Positions 19,609 through 30,947 of a DNA stretch of 64,000 bases are shown one piece after another. Where the stretch lies: positions 673,592 through 737,591 of the forward strand of contig NZ_CP034044.1 in assembly GCF_003855455.1 (NCBI RefSeq), given 5' to 3'. Origin of the DNA: Mycoplasma struthionis (GTDB taxonomy: Bacteria; Bacillota_I; Bacilli_A; Mycoplasmatales; Metamycoplasmataceae). Within the stretch, counting starts at the first letter, position 1; each line of letters opens with the position of its first letter. The translations under genes and the position numbers were made by a program. The notes below the pieces were generated by a model, which saw only the letters and a program-made list of their open reading frames with translations, had not been told where the DNA came from and searched no databases.

Positions 19609-22221
19609 TTATTTTTGTTCTACTACTTCTTCATTATTTTCTGTTTGAGTAGCAAAATGCTTTTGTAATTCTAAATTTATTTCTTTAACTAATTCTGTTT
19701 GCTTTTCAACTAAAATTTTATCTATTTCTTCTTCAGGAAGACCCTTAGAAATTAAATGTTGTCTTTCACTATTTAATAAATAAGAAATAAATTCAGCAGC
19801 TTTATCAGAAAGTGAGTAGCCTGAATTATTTTCTTCATCTGGATTAGACATTCAATCTAACTGAATTTGGCTATTTGATGAAGGATATGCATCTACATTC
19901 ATAAATAAACTTACTGTCGCATTTAAAGCAATTCAGTCTGTTAATTCTTTAAATTTCTTAGAACCTAATTGTGTATAAACTTGGTATGGATTTTTTTGTG
20001 AATATTGAACTAAGTGAGTACTTCTTCTTAATTTGTCCATTGTGTTAATATGGTTTTGTCAAGCTGAGTCAAATACTGTTAAAATTTGATTTCTTTCTGA
20101 TTTTACTAAAGCAGAAATACCATATTTATCTACAATATTTTCTCTTAGTTTGTCATATTCTCTATTTAAAACTTCAATTAAATGATCCTTAATTTCTTCT
20201 GCATATAAACCTTTAAATTCTTCAACAGTAAATCTGTATTTTGAAATTTTCATGTAATTTATATTTGCATATTTAACTAATAAATCTAAATCAACTGATT
20301 TATCTTTTTTAGTAAAAGCAGGAATATAAGCAAATTGTTGTGCTGCTACTGAAATCATTTTTTTAATAATAGAACCTAAATCATCACGTTCTAAAATTAA
20401 ATCTCTTTGTTCATAAATTAAATCTCTTTGTTGTCTTATAACATCATCAAAGTTTAAAACTGATTTACGGTTATCAAAGTTAAAACCTTCTATTTTCTTT
20501 TGAGCTTTTAAAAAGGCACTTTGAATTGCTTTTCCTGGAATAGGATCTTCACCATAAGCTTTAAAGATTTCTTTTCAGTGATCTTGAACTGAAAAACGTA
20601 AAATTAATTGGTCATCAATTGATAAAAAGAATTTACTATAGCCAACATCTCCTTGACGTCCTGAACGTCCTTTAAGTTGGTTATCAATTCTTCTTGATTC
20701 AGCTTTTTCAGTTCCTAAAACATATAATCCACCAAGTTTCAGAGCTTCTTTTGAAGGTTTAATATCTGTTCCTCTACCAGCCATGTTAGTTGCTATTGTA
20801 ACAGCGCCTAATTCTCCTGCATGAGAAATAATATCAGCTTCAGAAGCATCTTGTTTTGCATTTAAAACAGTGTGAGGAATTCCTTCGTTTAATAAATATT
20901 CATGTAAAACTTCGGAATCTTCAACTTGTGCTGTACCAATCAAAATAGGTTGTTTTTTAGCATGAACTCTTTTAATTTCTTTAACAACTGCTTTTCATTT
21001 TGAATGCATGTCTACATAAATTTCATCTTGATCATCAATTCTAACTACAGGTTTATTAGTTGGAACTACATTAACACGCATGTTATAAATTTCAATAAAT
21101 TCTTTTTCTTCTGTTTTTGCAGTACCAGTCATACCGCTAATTTTTTTAAATAATCTAAATAAGTTTTGATATGTAATAGTTGCTAAAGTTTTTGTTTCAG
21201 GTTCAATTTCAACTCTTTCTTTAGCTTGAATAGCTTGTTGTAATCCTTCAGAGTATGCACGGCCTCCCATTATACGACCTGTAAATGAGTCAACTAATTC
21301 AATTTTGTCATTTCTTACAATATATTCGACATCAAGTTTCATAACTTTATGAGCTCTTAAAGAGTTTTGAATTCTATGAACTAATTCAGAATTTTCTAAA
21401 CCATAAAGGTTATCAAAATTAAAGTATTTATTTGCCTTTTCAATACCTTTATCTGTTAAGTAAACTGATTTTGTTTCTTCATCTATAAAAAAGTCATCTT
21501 GGTTTAAAGTTCTAACAAATAAATCAGCTATTGAATATAAATTACTTTCATCATTATCTCCACCTGAAATAATTAAAGGTGTTTTAGCTTCATCAATTAA
21601 TATAGAATCAACCTCATCTAATAAAATATAATCTAATCCTCTTTGAACTTTTTCTTCTTTTGACATAACCATATTGTCGCGTAGGTAGTCAAAACCTAAT
21701 TCAGAGTGAACAGAATAACAAACGTCACATGCGTATGCTTCTCTTTTTTGTTCAGCTGGCATTTGAGCTTTATTTATCCCAACAGTTAAACCTAAAAAAT
21801 GGAATACTTGACCCATTTCCTCAGCATCCCGTTCAGCTAGATATTCATTAACTGTAGAAACTATTACACTTTGTCCGTTTAAAGAGTTTAGATATACTGG
21901 AGCTATAGAAGTTATAGTTTTACCTTCCCCAGTTTTCATTTCAGCAACAGAACCTTGATCTAAAATTAAACCACCAATCATTTGAACATCATAAGGTCTT
22001 TTACCTAAAATTCTTTTTGTTGCTTCTCTTGAAACAGCAAAAACCTCAGCTCTTATATCTTCTGGTGTTTCTCCTAATTTTAACCTTTCACGGAATTCAT
22101 TAGTTTTGGCTTGTAATTCTTTGTCTGTTAAAACTGAAATAGTAGGCTCTAAACGATTTATTTCTGCTAATGTAGCCTCTGCAATTTTCATTTCGGTTGA
22201 TTTGAATTTAAATAATTTCAT
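19609..22221 (-). CDS. secA: preprotein translocase ATPase SecA
   Basis: An 870-residue ATPase that drives proteins through SecYEG. Walker A is MKTGEGKT at 95-102, Walker B is [13 protein letters not shown], and [33 protein letters not shown] and the helical scaffold ([17 protein letters not shown]) are all present. The C-terminal cysteine zinc motif is missing and is replaced by a Glu/Gln-rich tail. The start at 22221 has no ribosome-binding site. A TATAAT lies only eight bases upstream, so the mRNA may be leaderless. Confidence 0.97.
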
Positions 22222-22229
22222 ATTAATAT

Positions 22230-22235
22230 ATTATA
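22230..22235 (-). promoter_or_regulatory. secA -10 box very close to the start codon
   Basis: TATAAT ends eight bases before the ATG. Transcription would start at or next to the start codon, which fits the lack of a Shine-Dalgarno sequence. Confidence 0.5.
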
Positions 22236-22253
22236 CCAATTTTTATAAAATAA

Positions 22254-22276
22254 AAAGCAAGTATTAAAACTTGCTT
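22254..22276 (-). terminator. tig terminator
   Basis: Stem aagcaagt / acttgctt with a six-base loop, followed on the - strand by a T run. It separates tig from secA. Confidence 0.8.
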
Positions 22277-22284
22277 AATTAATA

Positions 22285-23691
22285 TTATTTAGTGTCTTCT
22301 TTTTTTTCTGCTTGTTCACGTTTTTTCTTAGCAGCTTCTACTATTTTTTGAGTTTGTTCGTCATCGAAAGCTTTGATTTTTGCTTTAATTTCTTCTAATT
22401 TTTTAAAGCCAGCTTTGTCATTGCTTTCCATTAAAGTGTTGTAAATTTTTTCGTTCATTAAGTTCATTTCAACATTTTCAAATTTTAAAATGCTTTTAAC
22501 TTGTTCTAAACTTAAACCATAAGCTTCTGCTAATTTAGCACATTCAGCTTCGTAATCTTCATTTGTAATTTTGAATCCTTCAGCTTTAGCAATAGCACCT
22601 AAAACAAACATTTTTTCTAAGTTAGGTAAAGCTTGATCTTCAAAGTTTTTCATAACTTCTTCTTTTGTGTTTTTGCTAAATTCTAAATATTCTTTTTCTG
22701 AGATTTGTTGTTGTTTTAAGTTTTGTAAGAAGTTTTGGTAGTATTTGTTAGCTTCTTCTTTAACTAAAGTTTCAGAAACTTGAGTTTTTGAAGCTTTTAC
22801 TAATTTTTCTGTTGCTGATTCTATAAATTTATTTTGAACTAATGAAACTTTGTTTTTATATGTTTGAATTTCTAAATATTTGTTAAAGTCTTCTAATGTT
22901 GAAATGTTAGGAATGTTTAATTGTTTGATAAATTGTTCATCTACATTTGGGTATGAAGGAGTTTTTACTGAATTAATTTTTACTTGGAAAACAGTTTTTT
23001 GACCTGCTAGATTTTTAGCATGATAGTTTTCTGGGAATGATAATTTTAGTTCTTTTTCTTCGCCAACTTTTAAACCTTTCATTTGATCTTCAAATCCTGG
23101 AATAAATTGACCTGAACCAATAACTAAGTCATATCCTTCTGCTTCTCCACCTTCAAATGGTTCATTGTTAATAAAACCTTTAAAATCAAAGTTTACTGTG
23201 TCGCCTTCTTTAATGCCTTCTGAACTTTCAACTAAAGCAACATAACTTTTAATCATTTCATGTTGTGTAGCTTCTAAATCTTCTTTTTTAAGTTCTAAAG
23301 AATCTAATTTAACAGATAGTTTTTTATAGTCTCCTAATTTAACTTCTGGGAATAAAGCGTATGTAACTTCAATTGTAGCTTTTTCATCTGTTAAATCAGC
23401 AATGTTTAATACTGGTCTTCCAATAATTTCATCATCTGCTGTAATTTCTTTAACAATGTGTTCTTCGTAAACTTTGTTAATAACTGAGTTTACAGCTTTA
23501 TCATAAATATCAAATGGATTTAAAAGTTTGTCAGCCATATTTGCAGGAACATGACCTTTACGGTATCCTTTAATAACAACATTTTTTCTTAATTCAACTT
23601 TAGCTTTTTCAATAGCATTTTTTCATTCTTCGCCTTGAACTGTGTAAGAAATCTTTAATTCTGCTTTTTCTTTATTAATAGATCTTGACAT
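22285..23691 (-). CDS. tig: trigger factor
   Basis: A 468-residue ribosome-bound chaperone and prolyl isomerase. The ribosome-binding signature GYRKGHVP (usual GFRxGxxP) is near residue 45, followed by a PPIase domain (GDTVNFDFKGFINNEPFEGG, IGSGQFIPGFEDQMKG) and the long helical C-terminal arms. The start MSRSINKEKAELKIS lies upstream of a UGA-Trp (EEWKNAI), so readers using the standard code would start it too late. The ribosome-binding site is aggagacaag. A Lys/Glu-rich tail ends the protein. Confidence 0.96.
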
Positions 23692-23788
23692 TTCTTGTCT
23701 CCTTATAAATATAAAATAATATTAATTGTTTTAATTATATAAAAAAAACTGCTAAAAATTTAAAAATTATCAACTTATACTTTAGCAT

Positions 23789-24490
23789 TTATTTTTTAAA
23801 AAACTCATATAATTTTTTAGCCTCATTTTGTAACTCATTAGCATCTTTTTGACCTAATAAAGTATCAATTACATCAATAATTATTTGATAATCATTTTGA
23901 GTTTTTTGATTGATTATTTCAAGTCAATTTTGAAATACATAAGCTGCAAAAACTTGTGATGCTGTTTTTGATTTTGCAATGTCTTTTTCAAAATGACTTA
24001 AAATTTCGTTTTGAATTCTTTTTATTTCTTTATTTTCATCAATTGCCCCTAATTTTTTAGGATTTATAATATATTCAGAAATTTTATAATCATAATCAAT
24101 TTCTTTTTTTTGTAATAAATCATAAATTAGAGTTTGAAAGCCTTTATTATCAAAATCATTTCCATTAAAAAAATATTGAAATTCAGATGCATATTCTTTT
24201 AAATCTCTATTTTTTAGTTCATTATAAATTAACATAAAAACATAATCCATTTTTTTATTTTTTAAACTGTTAATTAATGAAATAGTATCTAAAGATGTTT
24301 TAACAATTAAGTTTTGTTTTTTTATTTGATATTCAATATTTCTTCTTAAAGCATCAAGCTCATTTATTTCAGCTTGTGCTATGAATTGTTTTTTAGATTC
24401 ATCAATTAAATATATAGCTTTAAGTGGATCTTCATTTCTAATTTCTTGTATTTTTATAAACAAATTTTCTAATTCTTTTTCTGCATTCAT
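23789..24490 (-). CDS. conserved helical protein of unknown function
   Basis: A 233-residue, largely alpha-helical, charged protein that I do not recognise: MNAEKELENLFIKIQEIRNE, a repeated KNLK pattern in the middle, and LYEFFKK at the end. There is no signal peptide or membrane segment. It passes through one UGA-Trp (FQNWLEII). It lies between tig (same strand, about 100 bases on) and eno (divergent). No ribosome-binding site stronger than a short A-rich stretch precedes the ATG. Confidence 0.7.
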
Positions 24491-24554
24491 ATTCTAATTT
24501 TACTAATTTTTTAAATTTAAAAATAAATAATGTTTTAATTATTCATTGTTGTTT

Positions 24555-24560
24555 TATAAT
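24555..24560 (+). promoter_or_regulatory. eno promoter -10
   Basis: TATAAT about 55 bases before the eno ATG. The ribosome-binding site aaggagac stands at the usual distance from the start. Confidence 0.5.
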
Positions 24561-24605
24561 AAATATGTATTAAAAAATATTTAGTACTTTTTTTATATTT
24601 TATAA

Positions 24606-25985
<1,380 letters not shown>

Positions 25986-25989
25986 AAAA

Positions 25990-26047
25990 ATAAGAAGTTA
26001 AATAAATTTTCTAATTAAATAGTTAATTTACTTTGACTTCTTTTTTT
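25990..26047 (+). terminator. eno terminator-like inverted repeat
   Basis: aagaagttaaataaa pairs imperfectly with tttactttgacttctt, followed by a T run. Confidence 0.6.
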
Positions 26048-26072
26048 ATATTCATTTTTAATAAATTAAAAA

Positions 26073-26087
26073 CAAGAGAAGAAAACT
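26073..26087. repeat. target-site duplication, left copy (IS copy 2)
   Basis: Fifteen bases, caagagaagaaaact, are repeated exactly at 27433-27447. They form the left arm and loop of the original eno/rplA hairpin terminator. Confidence 0.85.
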
Positions 26088-27432
26088 ATATTAGGATAAA
26101 AAATTTAGACACAAAACGCTATATGTTGATTAACAGCATATGGCGTTTTATATTCCATATTCGATTGTGGTCTATCTAAGTTATATCAAACCACAAATTT
26201 GTTAACTATATTATACACATTTAATAAATTCATTTTACTGGTATCGTAAAAATCGAATAATTCTCTTTGAAAAATTGAAAACAAATATTCCGAAGGTCTA
26301 TTAGCTAATGAATTCCCTTTTGGTGACATAGATTGTTTAATGTTGTTGGTTTTTAAAAAGTCCCTAAATTTATTATTTGCATACTCTATACCATGGTCGC
26401 TATGAAAAATTTGAGGTTTTATTTTAAATTTCTTAATGGTTTCATCTAATAATTTAATAGTTGAATCAGCGGTTCTTTCTTTTGACAATGTTCAGTTTAA
26501 AATTGAATTTGAAAATGTTTCAGTTAAAACATGTAAGTAGTATCATTGTTCTTTGACTCTTACATATTTAATATCCGCATGAATTGTTTGAGCGAAAAAA
26601 GATGATGAAAAATCTCCTTTTAAAAAGTCATCAGTTCATATTTTATCGTATTTAGCTTCTTTCGGTGGTCTTGATTTGTTTGAACGCACATATGACAAAG
26701 ATTTATATTGACTTTTTTCATAATTTATTCTAAAAACATATGAAGAAACATATTTTTTTGTTGATCTTATATATTTATAATAGAGTTTGTCCCTACCTAT
26801 AACTAATCCTGATTTTTCAGCTTCTGCTAAAATCCAATCAATAATTTCTTGTTTAATATATTTTTCTTTAGAATCTTTTTTTTGTTTTTTAAGATAGTTA
26901 GAGTAAATAGAAGTTCTGTTTATATCAAAGATTTCTGCTAGAATTTTCATTCTGCAGTTTTTAATATTTTTTTCGTCTTTTCTTTTCTTAACTTTCTCAA
27001 TTATATCTGAATTTTTTATCCCATGCTCTTCTAATATTTCTTCTAAGACATCTTGATAAAATTGTCTTTCATATTCATTTAAGTCATTTATGCTTATTTT
27101 TCTTTTTCGACCTGATTTACCTTTTTTTGGAGCAATTCCCGTTTTAGATTTGAGTAATTCCATATCTAAATTATACAAGTTGTATCAATCTGTAATTAGC
27201 ATTTTGGCATATTTAAATGGGTTTCTTTTATTCTTGTATTTTAAATAATTTTCTTTATATCTTTTTTCTCAGAAATCTTCAACAAAAGTAATCATCGCCA
27301 TTTCTAAATCTTTTTCAATTAAAATTTTTATATATTTTAGTTTTTGTTCTGCTGTAAACTGTTTTCTTGACATAAAAAAACACATTCCTTTCTTTTAAAT
27401 GGAATGTGTCTATAAATTTTTATCCTAGTTTA
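26088..27432 (-). mobile_element. IS3-like insertion sequence, copy 2 (1345 bp)
   Basis: Same length, ends and orientation as the element at 10150-11494, with three base differences. It is flanked by a 15-bp direct repeat. It lies between the convergent genes eno and rplA and has split the terminator there. Confidence 0.93.
26105..27373 (-). CDS. IS3-like DDE transposase (copy 2)
   Basis: A 422-residue transposase identical to copy 1 except for two visible changes: HGIKNSD instead of HGITNSD, and PPKEAKYDK instead of PPKKAKYDK. The DDE residues and the 35-residue spacing are unchanged, so both copies could be active. The near identity indicates recent movement or gene conversion. Confidence 0.9.
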
Positions 27433-27455
27433 CAAGAGAAGAAAACTCTCTTGTT
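27433..27455. terminator. eno/rplA terminator hairpin split by the IS
   Basis: caagag / ctcttg with an aagaaaa loop. On the + strand it still has its T run. For rplA (- strand) the T run that used to follow now lies beyond the insertion sequence, next to the left copy of the duplication. Confidence 0.7.
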
Positions 27456-27463
27456 TTTTTCTA

Positions 27464-28156
27464 TTAATCGATTTTAACTTTAACAGATGCTCCCATTGAG
27501 CTTGAAACAGTAATGTTTAAAACATATGTTCCTTTAACTGTTTGAGGTTTTAATCTTTTAACTGTTTGGATAATTGTATCAGCGTTTTCAGCTAAAACAT
27601 TTGAAGCCATTGATTTTTTACCAAATGCAGCGTGGATAATTCCACCTTTGTCAGCACGGTAATTTGCTTTACCTTTTTTAAGTTCTTCAACAGCTTTTGC
27701 TGGGTTAGTTGTAACTGTTCCTGTTTTAGGGTTAGGCATTAAACCTTTAGGTCCTAATTTTTTACCATATTTACCTAAAACTAACATCATTTTAGGATCT
27801 GCTACTATTACATCAAATTCATATTTATCTTGGTTTAAGATTTCAGGCAATTCTGAAGATGAGTAAACAAAGTCAGCTCCAGCTTCTAATGAAGCTTTTT
27901 GTGCAGCAACTTCATCAGTTGCAACTAAAACTCTAACGTTTTTACCAGTTCCATGAGGTAACACAACAGCACCACGTAATTGTTGATCAGCTTTTCTTGT
28001 GTCTAGGTTTAATTTAATAGCGATGTCCATTGATTCATCAAATTTAGCAAATGAAGCTTTTTTAGCTAATTCGATTGCTTCTAATAATGAATAAACATCT
28101 TTTTTATTAACTAGATTTTTAACGTTTTTAACGTTTTTTGATAATTTCTTAGCCAT
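27464..28156 (-). CDS. rplA: 50S ribosomal protein L1
   Basis: A 230-residue L1 protein: the N-terminal helix SLLEAIELAKKASFAKFDES, then LPHGTGKNVRVLV, and the hinge LGPKGLMPNPKTGTVT. It forms the L1 stalk and in many bacteria represses its own operon. It follows rplK by 20 bases with ribosome-binding site aaaggtggtaa. Confidence 0.97.
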   Translation of the reverse strand: MAKKLSKNVKNVKNLVNKKDVYSLLEAIELAKKASFAKFDESMDIAIKLNLDTRKADQQLRGAVVLPHGTGKNVRVLVATDEVAAQKASLEAGADFVYSSSELPEILNQDKYEFDVIVADPKMMLVLGKYGKKLGPKGLMPNPKTGTVTTNPAKAVEELKKGKANYRADKGGIIHAAFGKKSMASNVLAENADTIIQTVKRLKPQTVKGTYVLNITVSSSMGASVKVKID

Positions 28157-28176
28157 TAGTTATTACCACCTTTCAA

Positions 28177-28599
28177 TCATTCATCATAACCTTCAATGGT
28201 AATTCCCATGTTTCTAGCTGTTCCAGCAACTTGTTTAATTGCTGAATCGATTTTGTTTGTGTTTAAGTCTGGTAATTTGTATTCAGCGATTTCTTTAACT
28301 TGTTCTAAAGTAACTGAACCAATTTTTTCTTTGTTAGGTTTACTGCTTCCTTTTTTAACTTTAGCAGCATCGATTAATTTGTATGCAGTTGGTGAAGTAA
28401 ATAATTTGAAATCAAATGATTTGTCTTCATAAACTGTAATAAGAACAGGCACAGGTTCTGAGCCACGATCTCTTGTTTGGTCATTAAATGCTTTTGTAAA
28501 TTCAGGCATGTTAATACCAACACCAGCTAATGCAGGACCTGGTTTAGCTTGGCCAGCTGCAAACTGTAATTTAGCTTGTTTAATAATTTTTTTAGCCAT
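28177..28599 (-). CDS. rplK: 50S ribosomal protein L11
   Basis: A 140-residue L11 protein: LQFAAGQAKPGPALAGVGI, EFTKAFNDQT, VPVLITVYEDKSFDF, and the C-terminal rRNA-binding domain VKKGSSKPNKEKIGSVTLEQ. It sits at the factor-binding centre of the 50S subunit. I use the ATG at 28599 (MAKKIIKQAK) rather than the upstream in-frame ATG at 28629, because it follows aaaggat at normal spacing and matches family length. Confidence 0.97.
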   Translation of the reverse strand: MAKKIIKQAKLQFAAGQAKPGPALAGVGINMPEFTKAFNDQTRDRGSEPVPVLITVYEDKSFDFKLFTSPTAYKLIDAAKVKKGSSKPNKEKIGSVTLEQVKEIAEYKLPDLNTNKIDSAIKQVAGTARNMGITIEGYDE

Positions 28600-28676
28600 T
28601 TTAATATCCTTTCGATAATTGTGGTGCAAATGAATTTTATTTCAAATTCTCCCACTTGCAAAGAGGCAATTATTAT
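28600..28676 (-). promoter_or_regulatory. rplK-rplA mRNA leader
   Basis: About 75 bases of leader follow a TATAAT at 28686-28691 (- strand). The leader contains a hairpin (gaatttgaaataaaattc) and a G-rich segment (caagtgggag). L11-L1 leaders are often the L1 autoregulatory site. Here that role is inference only. Confidence 0.35.
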
Positions 28677-28685
28677 TGCATAGCA

Positions 28686-28691
28686 ATTATA
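28686..28691 (-). promoter_or_regulatory. rplK-rplA promoter -10
   Basis: TATAAT on the - strand about 90 bases before the rplK ATG. No good -35 box is visible. Confidence 0.5.
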
Positions 28692-28725
28692 ACATAAAAA
28701 TATTTAAAAATATAAAGATAATTAA

Positions 28726-28755
28726 AAAACCAAAAGACTAACTTTTGGTTTTGAA
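28726..28755 (-). terminator. azoR terminator
   Basis: Stem aaaaccaaaag / cttttggtttt, five-base loop, T run on the - strand. Confidence 0.85.
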
Positions 28756-28773
28756 ATTAAATCATTAAATTTT

Positions 28774-29373
28774 TTAAAATTTATTAACTTGATTTAATAA
28801 TTCTTCTTCATATTCAGCTAATATTTCATCGGCTGTTTTTAAACTTAAAGGTTCAACTTTAACTCCATCTACTAACATTGTGTTAATTTTTTTAGCACCT
28901 AGAAAGTTTCAAACACCTTCTAAATAATTAACATGACTTGAAAACGGATATCAGCCAAGTGGAGCTCCTTGAGTTGCTATTATTTGAATATCTAAATGGT
29001 TTAATAAACCAATTGAACTTCCTTTTTTAGCATATTTATAACTAAATGTTTTATTAGCTACACAAACTCTATCAAAAAAAGCTTTTAAAACTGCGGGAAC
29101 ATTAAAATTTAACATTGGAGCATTTAAAATTACTTTGTCATGTGTTTTTAATAGTTCAATATATTTATCAGAAACCCCATCACTAAAATATGTAGCTATG
29201 TTTTCAGATGAAATTATTTGTTTTATATCATCTTGTTTATTTAAATCTATTTTTGTTATTTCATCTTGTGGATTTTTTTGAGCATATAAATTAATAAATT
29301 CATTTAATAAAGTAGTTGATATTGATTTATCAGCTACTATGGGTGAAGTATATAATACTAAAACTTTTGCCAT
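28774..29373 (-). CDS. azoR: FMN-dependent NADH-azoreductase
   Basis: A 199-residue flavodoxin-fold reductase: MAKVLVLYTSPIVADKSIST at the N-terminus, the APMLNFNVPAVLKAFFDRV motif that cradles FMN, and ATQGAPLGW (Trp by UGA) beside it. It reduces quinones and azo compounds with NADH; in mycoplasmas it is often called AcpD. It is a single gene with TATAAT at 29394-29399 and ribosome-binding site aaggaga. Confidence 0.93.
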
Positions 29374-29473
29374 AATATTCTCCTTATGTTTTAATTATAG
29401 TATTTTATTAAATATTCTTGACATTTAATAAAAAATAAGAATCTAAGGTAATAAATTACTAATTTTGCATTTT

Positions 29474-29499
29474 GCTTGGGAACAGTGTGAGTTGGGGGA
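29474..29499 (+). repeat. inverted repeat A, left copy (hsdS switch site)
   Basis: Twenty-six bases (gcttgggaacagtgtgag and on) match the reverse complement of 31454-31479 with one mismatch. They encode AWEQCELG at the front of each recognition domain. Confidence 0.85.
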
Positions 29500-29986
29500 A
29501 AAAGGTTTTTTTGAAGGAAACGGTGCAGACAAAAAAGTTTTAGAAAATGAAATAAGAGTAAATTTAGTAAATTATATGGACGTTTATAAAAGAATAGAAA
29601 TTCATAATAATATTAAAAATTTAATAATAGTTACAGCTTCTAAACAAGAATTAGACAAATATGATTTAAAAAGAGGAGATGTCTTAATTACACCTTCTTC
29701 AGAAACTGCAGAAGATATTGCAAGGGTATCAACTATTGATGAAAATCTTGAAAATACAATATATTCTTATCATTTGGTTAGATATAGACCATTTGAAAAA
29801 AGTTTTTATACAGGATTTCTAAATTATTTATTAGAGACCTCAGACGTAAGAAAACAATTCATCCTGATGGCTCAAGGAGTTCAAAGATTTGTTATTAAAA
29901 ATTCTGATTTTCAAAAGACTTTAATAAAAACACCAAGTATTGATGAACAAAGAAACATTTATTTACTTCTAAATAACATCGACTCT

Positions 29987-30014
29987 CTTATCACCCTTCA
30001 TCAGCGTAAGCAAA
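29987..30014 (+). repeat. inverted repeat B, left copy (hsdS switch site)
   Basis: Twenty-eight bases (cttatcacccttcatcagcg and on) match the reverse complement of 30954-30981 exactly. They encode LITLHQRKQ after each recognition domain. Confidence 0.85.
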
Positions 30015-30032
30015 GGAAAGAGAAAAAAGGTT

Positions 30033-30947
30033 ATGAAAACAAAAAAATTATTTTACAAATACTACCAAGATTGAATAAAAACATATAAAGAAAATGCAGT
30101 TAGAAAAGTAACTTTACAAAAATACGAGTTGTCTTTAAAATGAATACAAAAATTAGCACCAAAATTAAAGGTAAATGAAATTAATAGGAATGTTTATCAA
30201 AAATTATTAAATGATTTTGCAGAATTACACGAGAGGCAAACTACTATGGATTTTCATCATCAAATAAAAGGATCATTGTTAGACGCAGTTGATGAAGGAT
30301 ATATATTAAAAGACCCCACAAGAAAAGTAATTATAAAAGGAAAAATGCCTAAAAATAAGAAAAATAAATACTTAAATCAGTTCCAATTACATACTTTACT
30401 AAAAACATTAAAACTAGAAGATGAAATAAATGTCGATTGACTTATTTTATTAATAGCTAAAACAGGATTAAGATTTTCTGAAACTATTGCCTTAACACCT
30501 GAAGATTTTGACTTTGCACATCAAACATTAAATATTAATAAAACTTGAGACTATAAAGATTCAAAAAGTTTTCAACCAACTAAAAATAAATCTTCAAATA
30601 GAAAAATACAAATAGACTGATCAATTGTATCTCAATTTTCTACATTAATAAAAAATAGGCCCGCTAACAAACCTATTTTTTTTGATAAAAATATTTATAA
30701 TTCTACAGTAAATGACACTCTTAAAAGAAGATGTAAACAAGCTAATTTACCAGTTATTACAATTCATGGACTAAGACACACACACGCTTCAATTTTACTT
30801 TTTGCTGGCGTATCAATTGCAAGTGTTGCAAAAAGATTGGGACATTCTAATATGACAACAACTCAAAAAGTTTATTTACATATAATACAAGAATTAGAAA
30901 ATCAAGACGTTGATGTGATTATGAGATCATTATCAGGTTTAATTTAG
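30033..30947 (+). CDS. tyrosine recombinase inside the hsdS switch
   Basis: A 304-residue XerC/phage-integrase-type recombinase. The catalytic set is complete: R147 (TGLRFSE), H245 and R248 (HGLRHTH), H271 (LGHSN) and the nucleophile Y281 (KVYLH). An N-terminal SAM-like core-binding domain precedes it (ENAVRKVTLQKYELSLKW). The gene lies between two inverted hsdS pieces and inside both inverted-repeat pairs, so it would turn over with the segment it inverts. By analogy with the invertible hsd loci of Mycoplasma pulmonis and similar systems, it probably catalyses hsdS switching. Its 3' end overlaps the 3' end of the opposing hsdS by 29 bases. The ATG at 30033 follows gagaaaaaaggtt and lies within the end of the silent cassette. 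Confidence 0.9.

Larger units (their letters stand above)
29447..30088 (+). pseudogene. silent hsdS half-gene cassette (type I specificity subunit)
   Basis: The reading frame holds one target-recognition domain and the following conserved region of an HsdS protein: AWEQCELGEKG, then about 160 variable residues, then DEQRNIYLLLNNIDSLITLHQRKQRKEKKG. It lacks an ATG, a ribosome-binding site and the N-terminal leader (MTKKSLKPALRFKNFTE) of the expressed hsdS on the other strand. The segments encoding AWEQCELG and LITLHQRKQ are inverted repeats of the same segments in that gene. It is therefore best seen as a stored recognition domain that can be switched in by inversion. It runs into the recombinase gene at its 3' end. 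Confidence 0.8.

Noticed and set aside
29418..29446. TTGACA upstream of the silent hsdS cassette as a promoter
   Set aside because: No acceptable -10 at the right distance and no start codon in the cassette frame.
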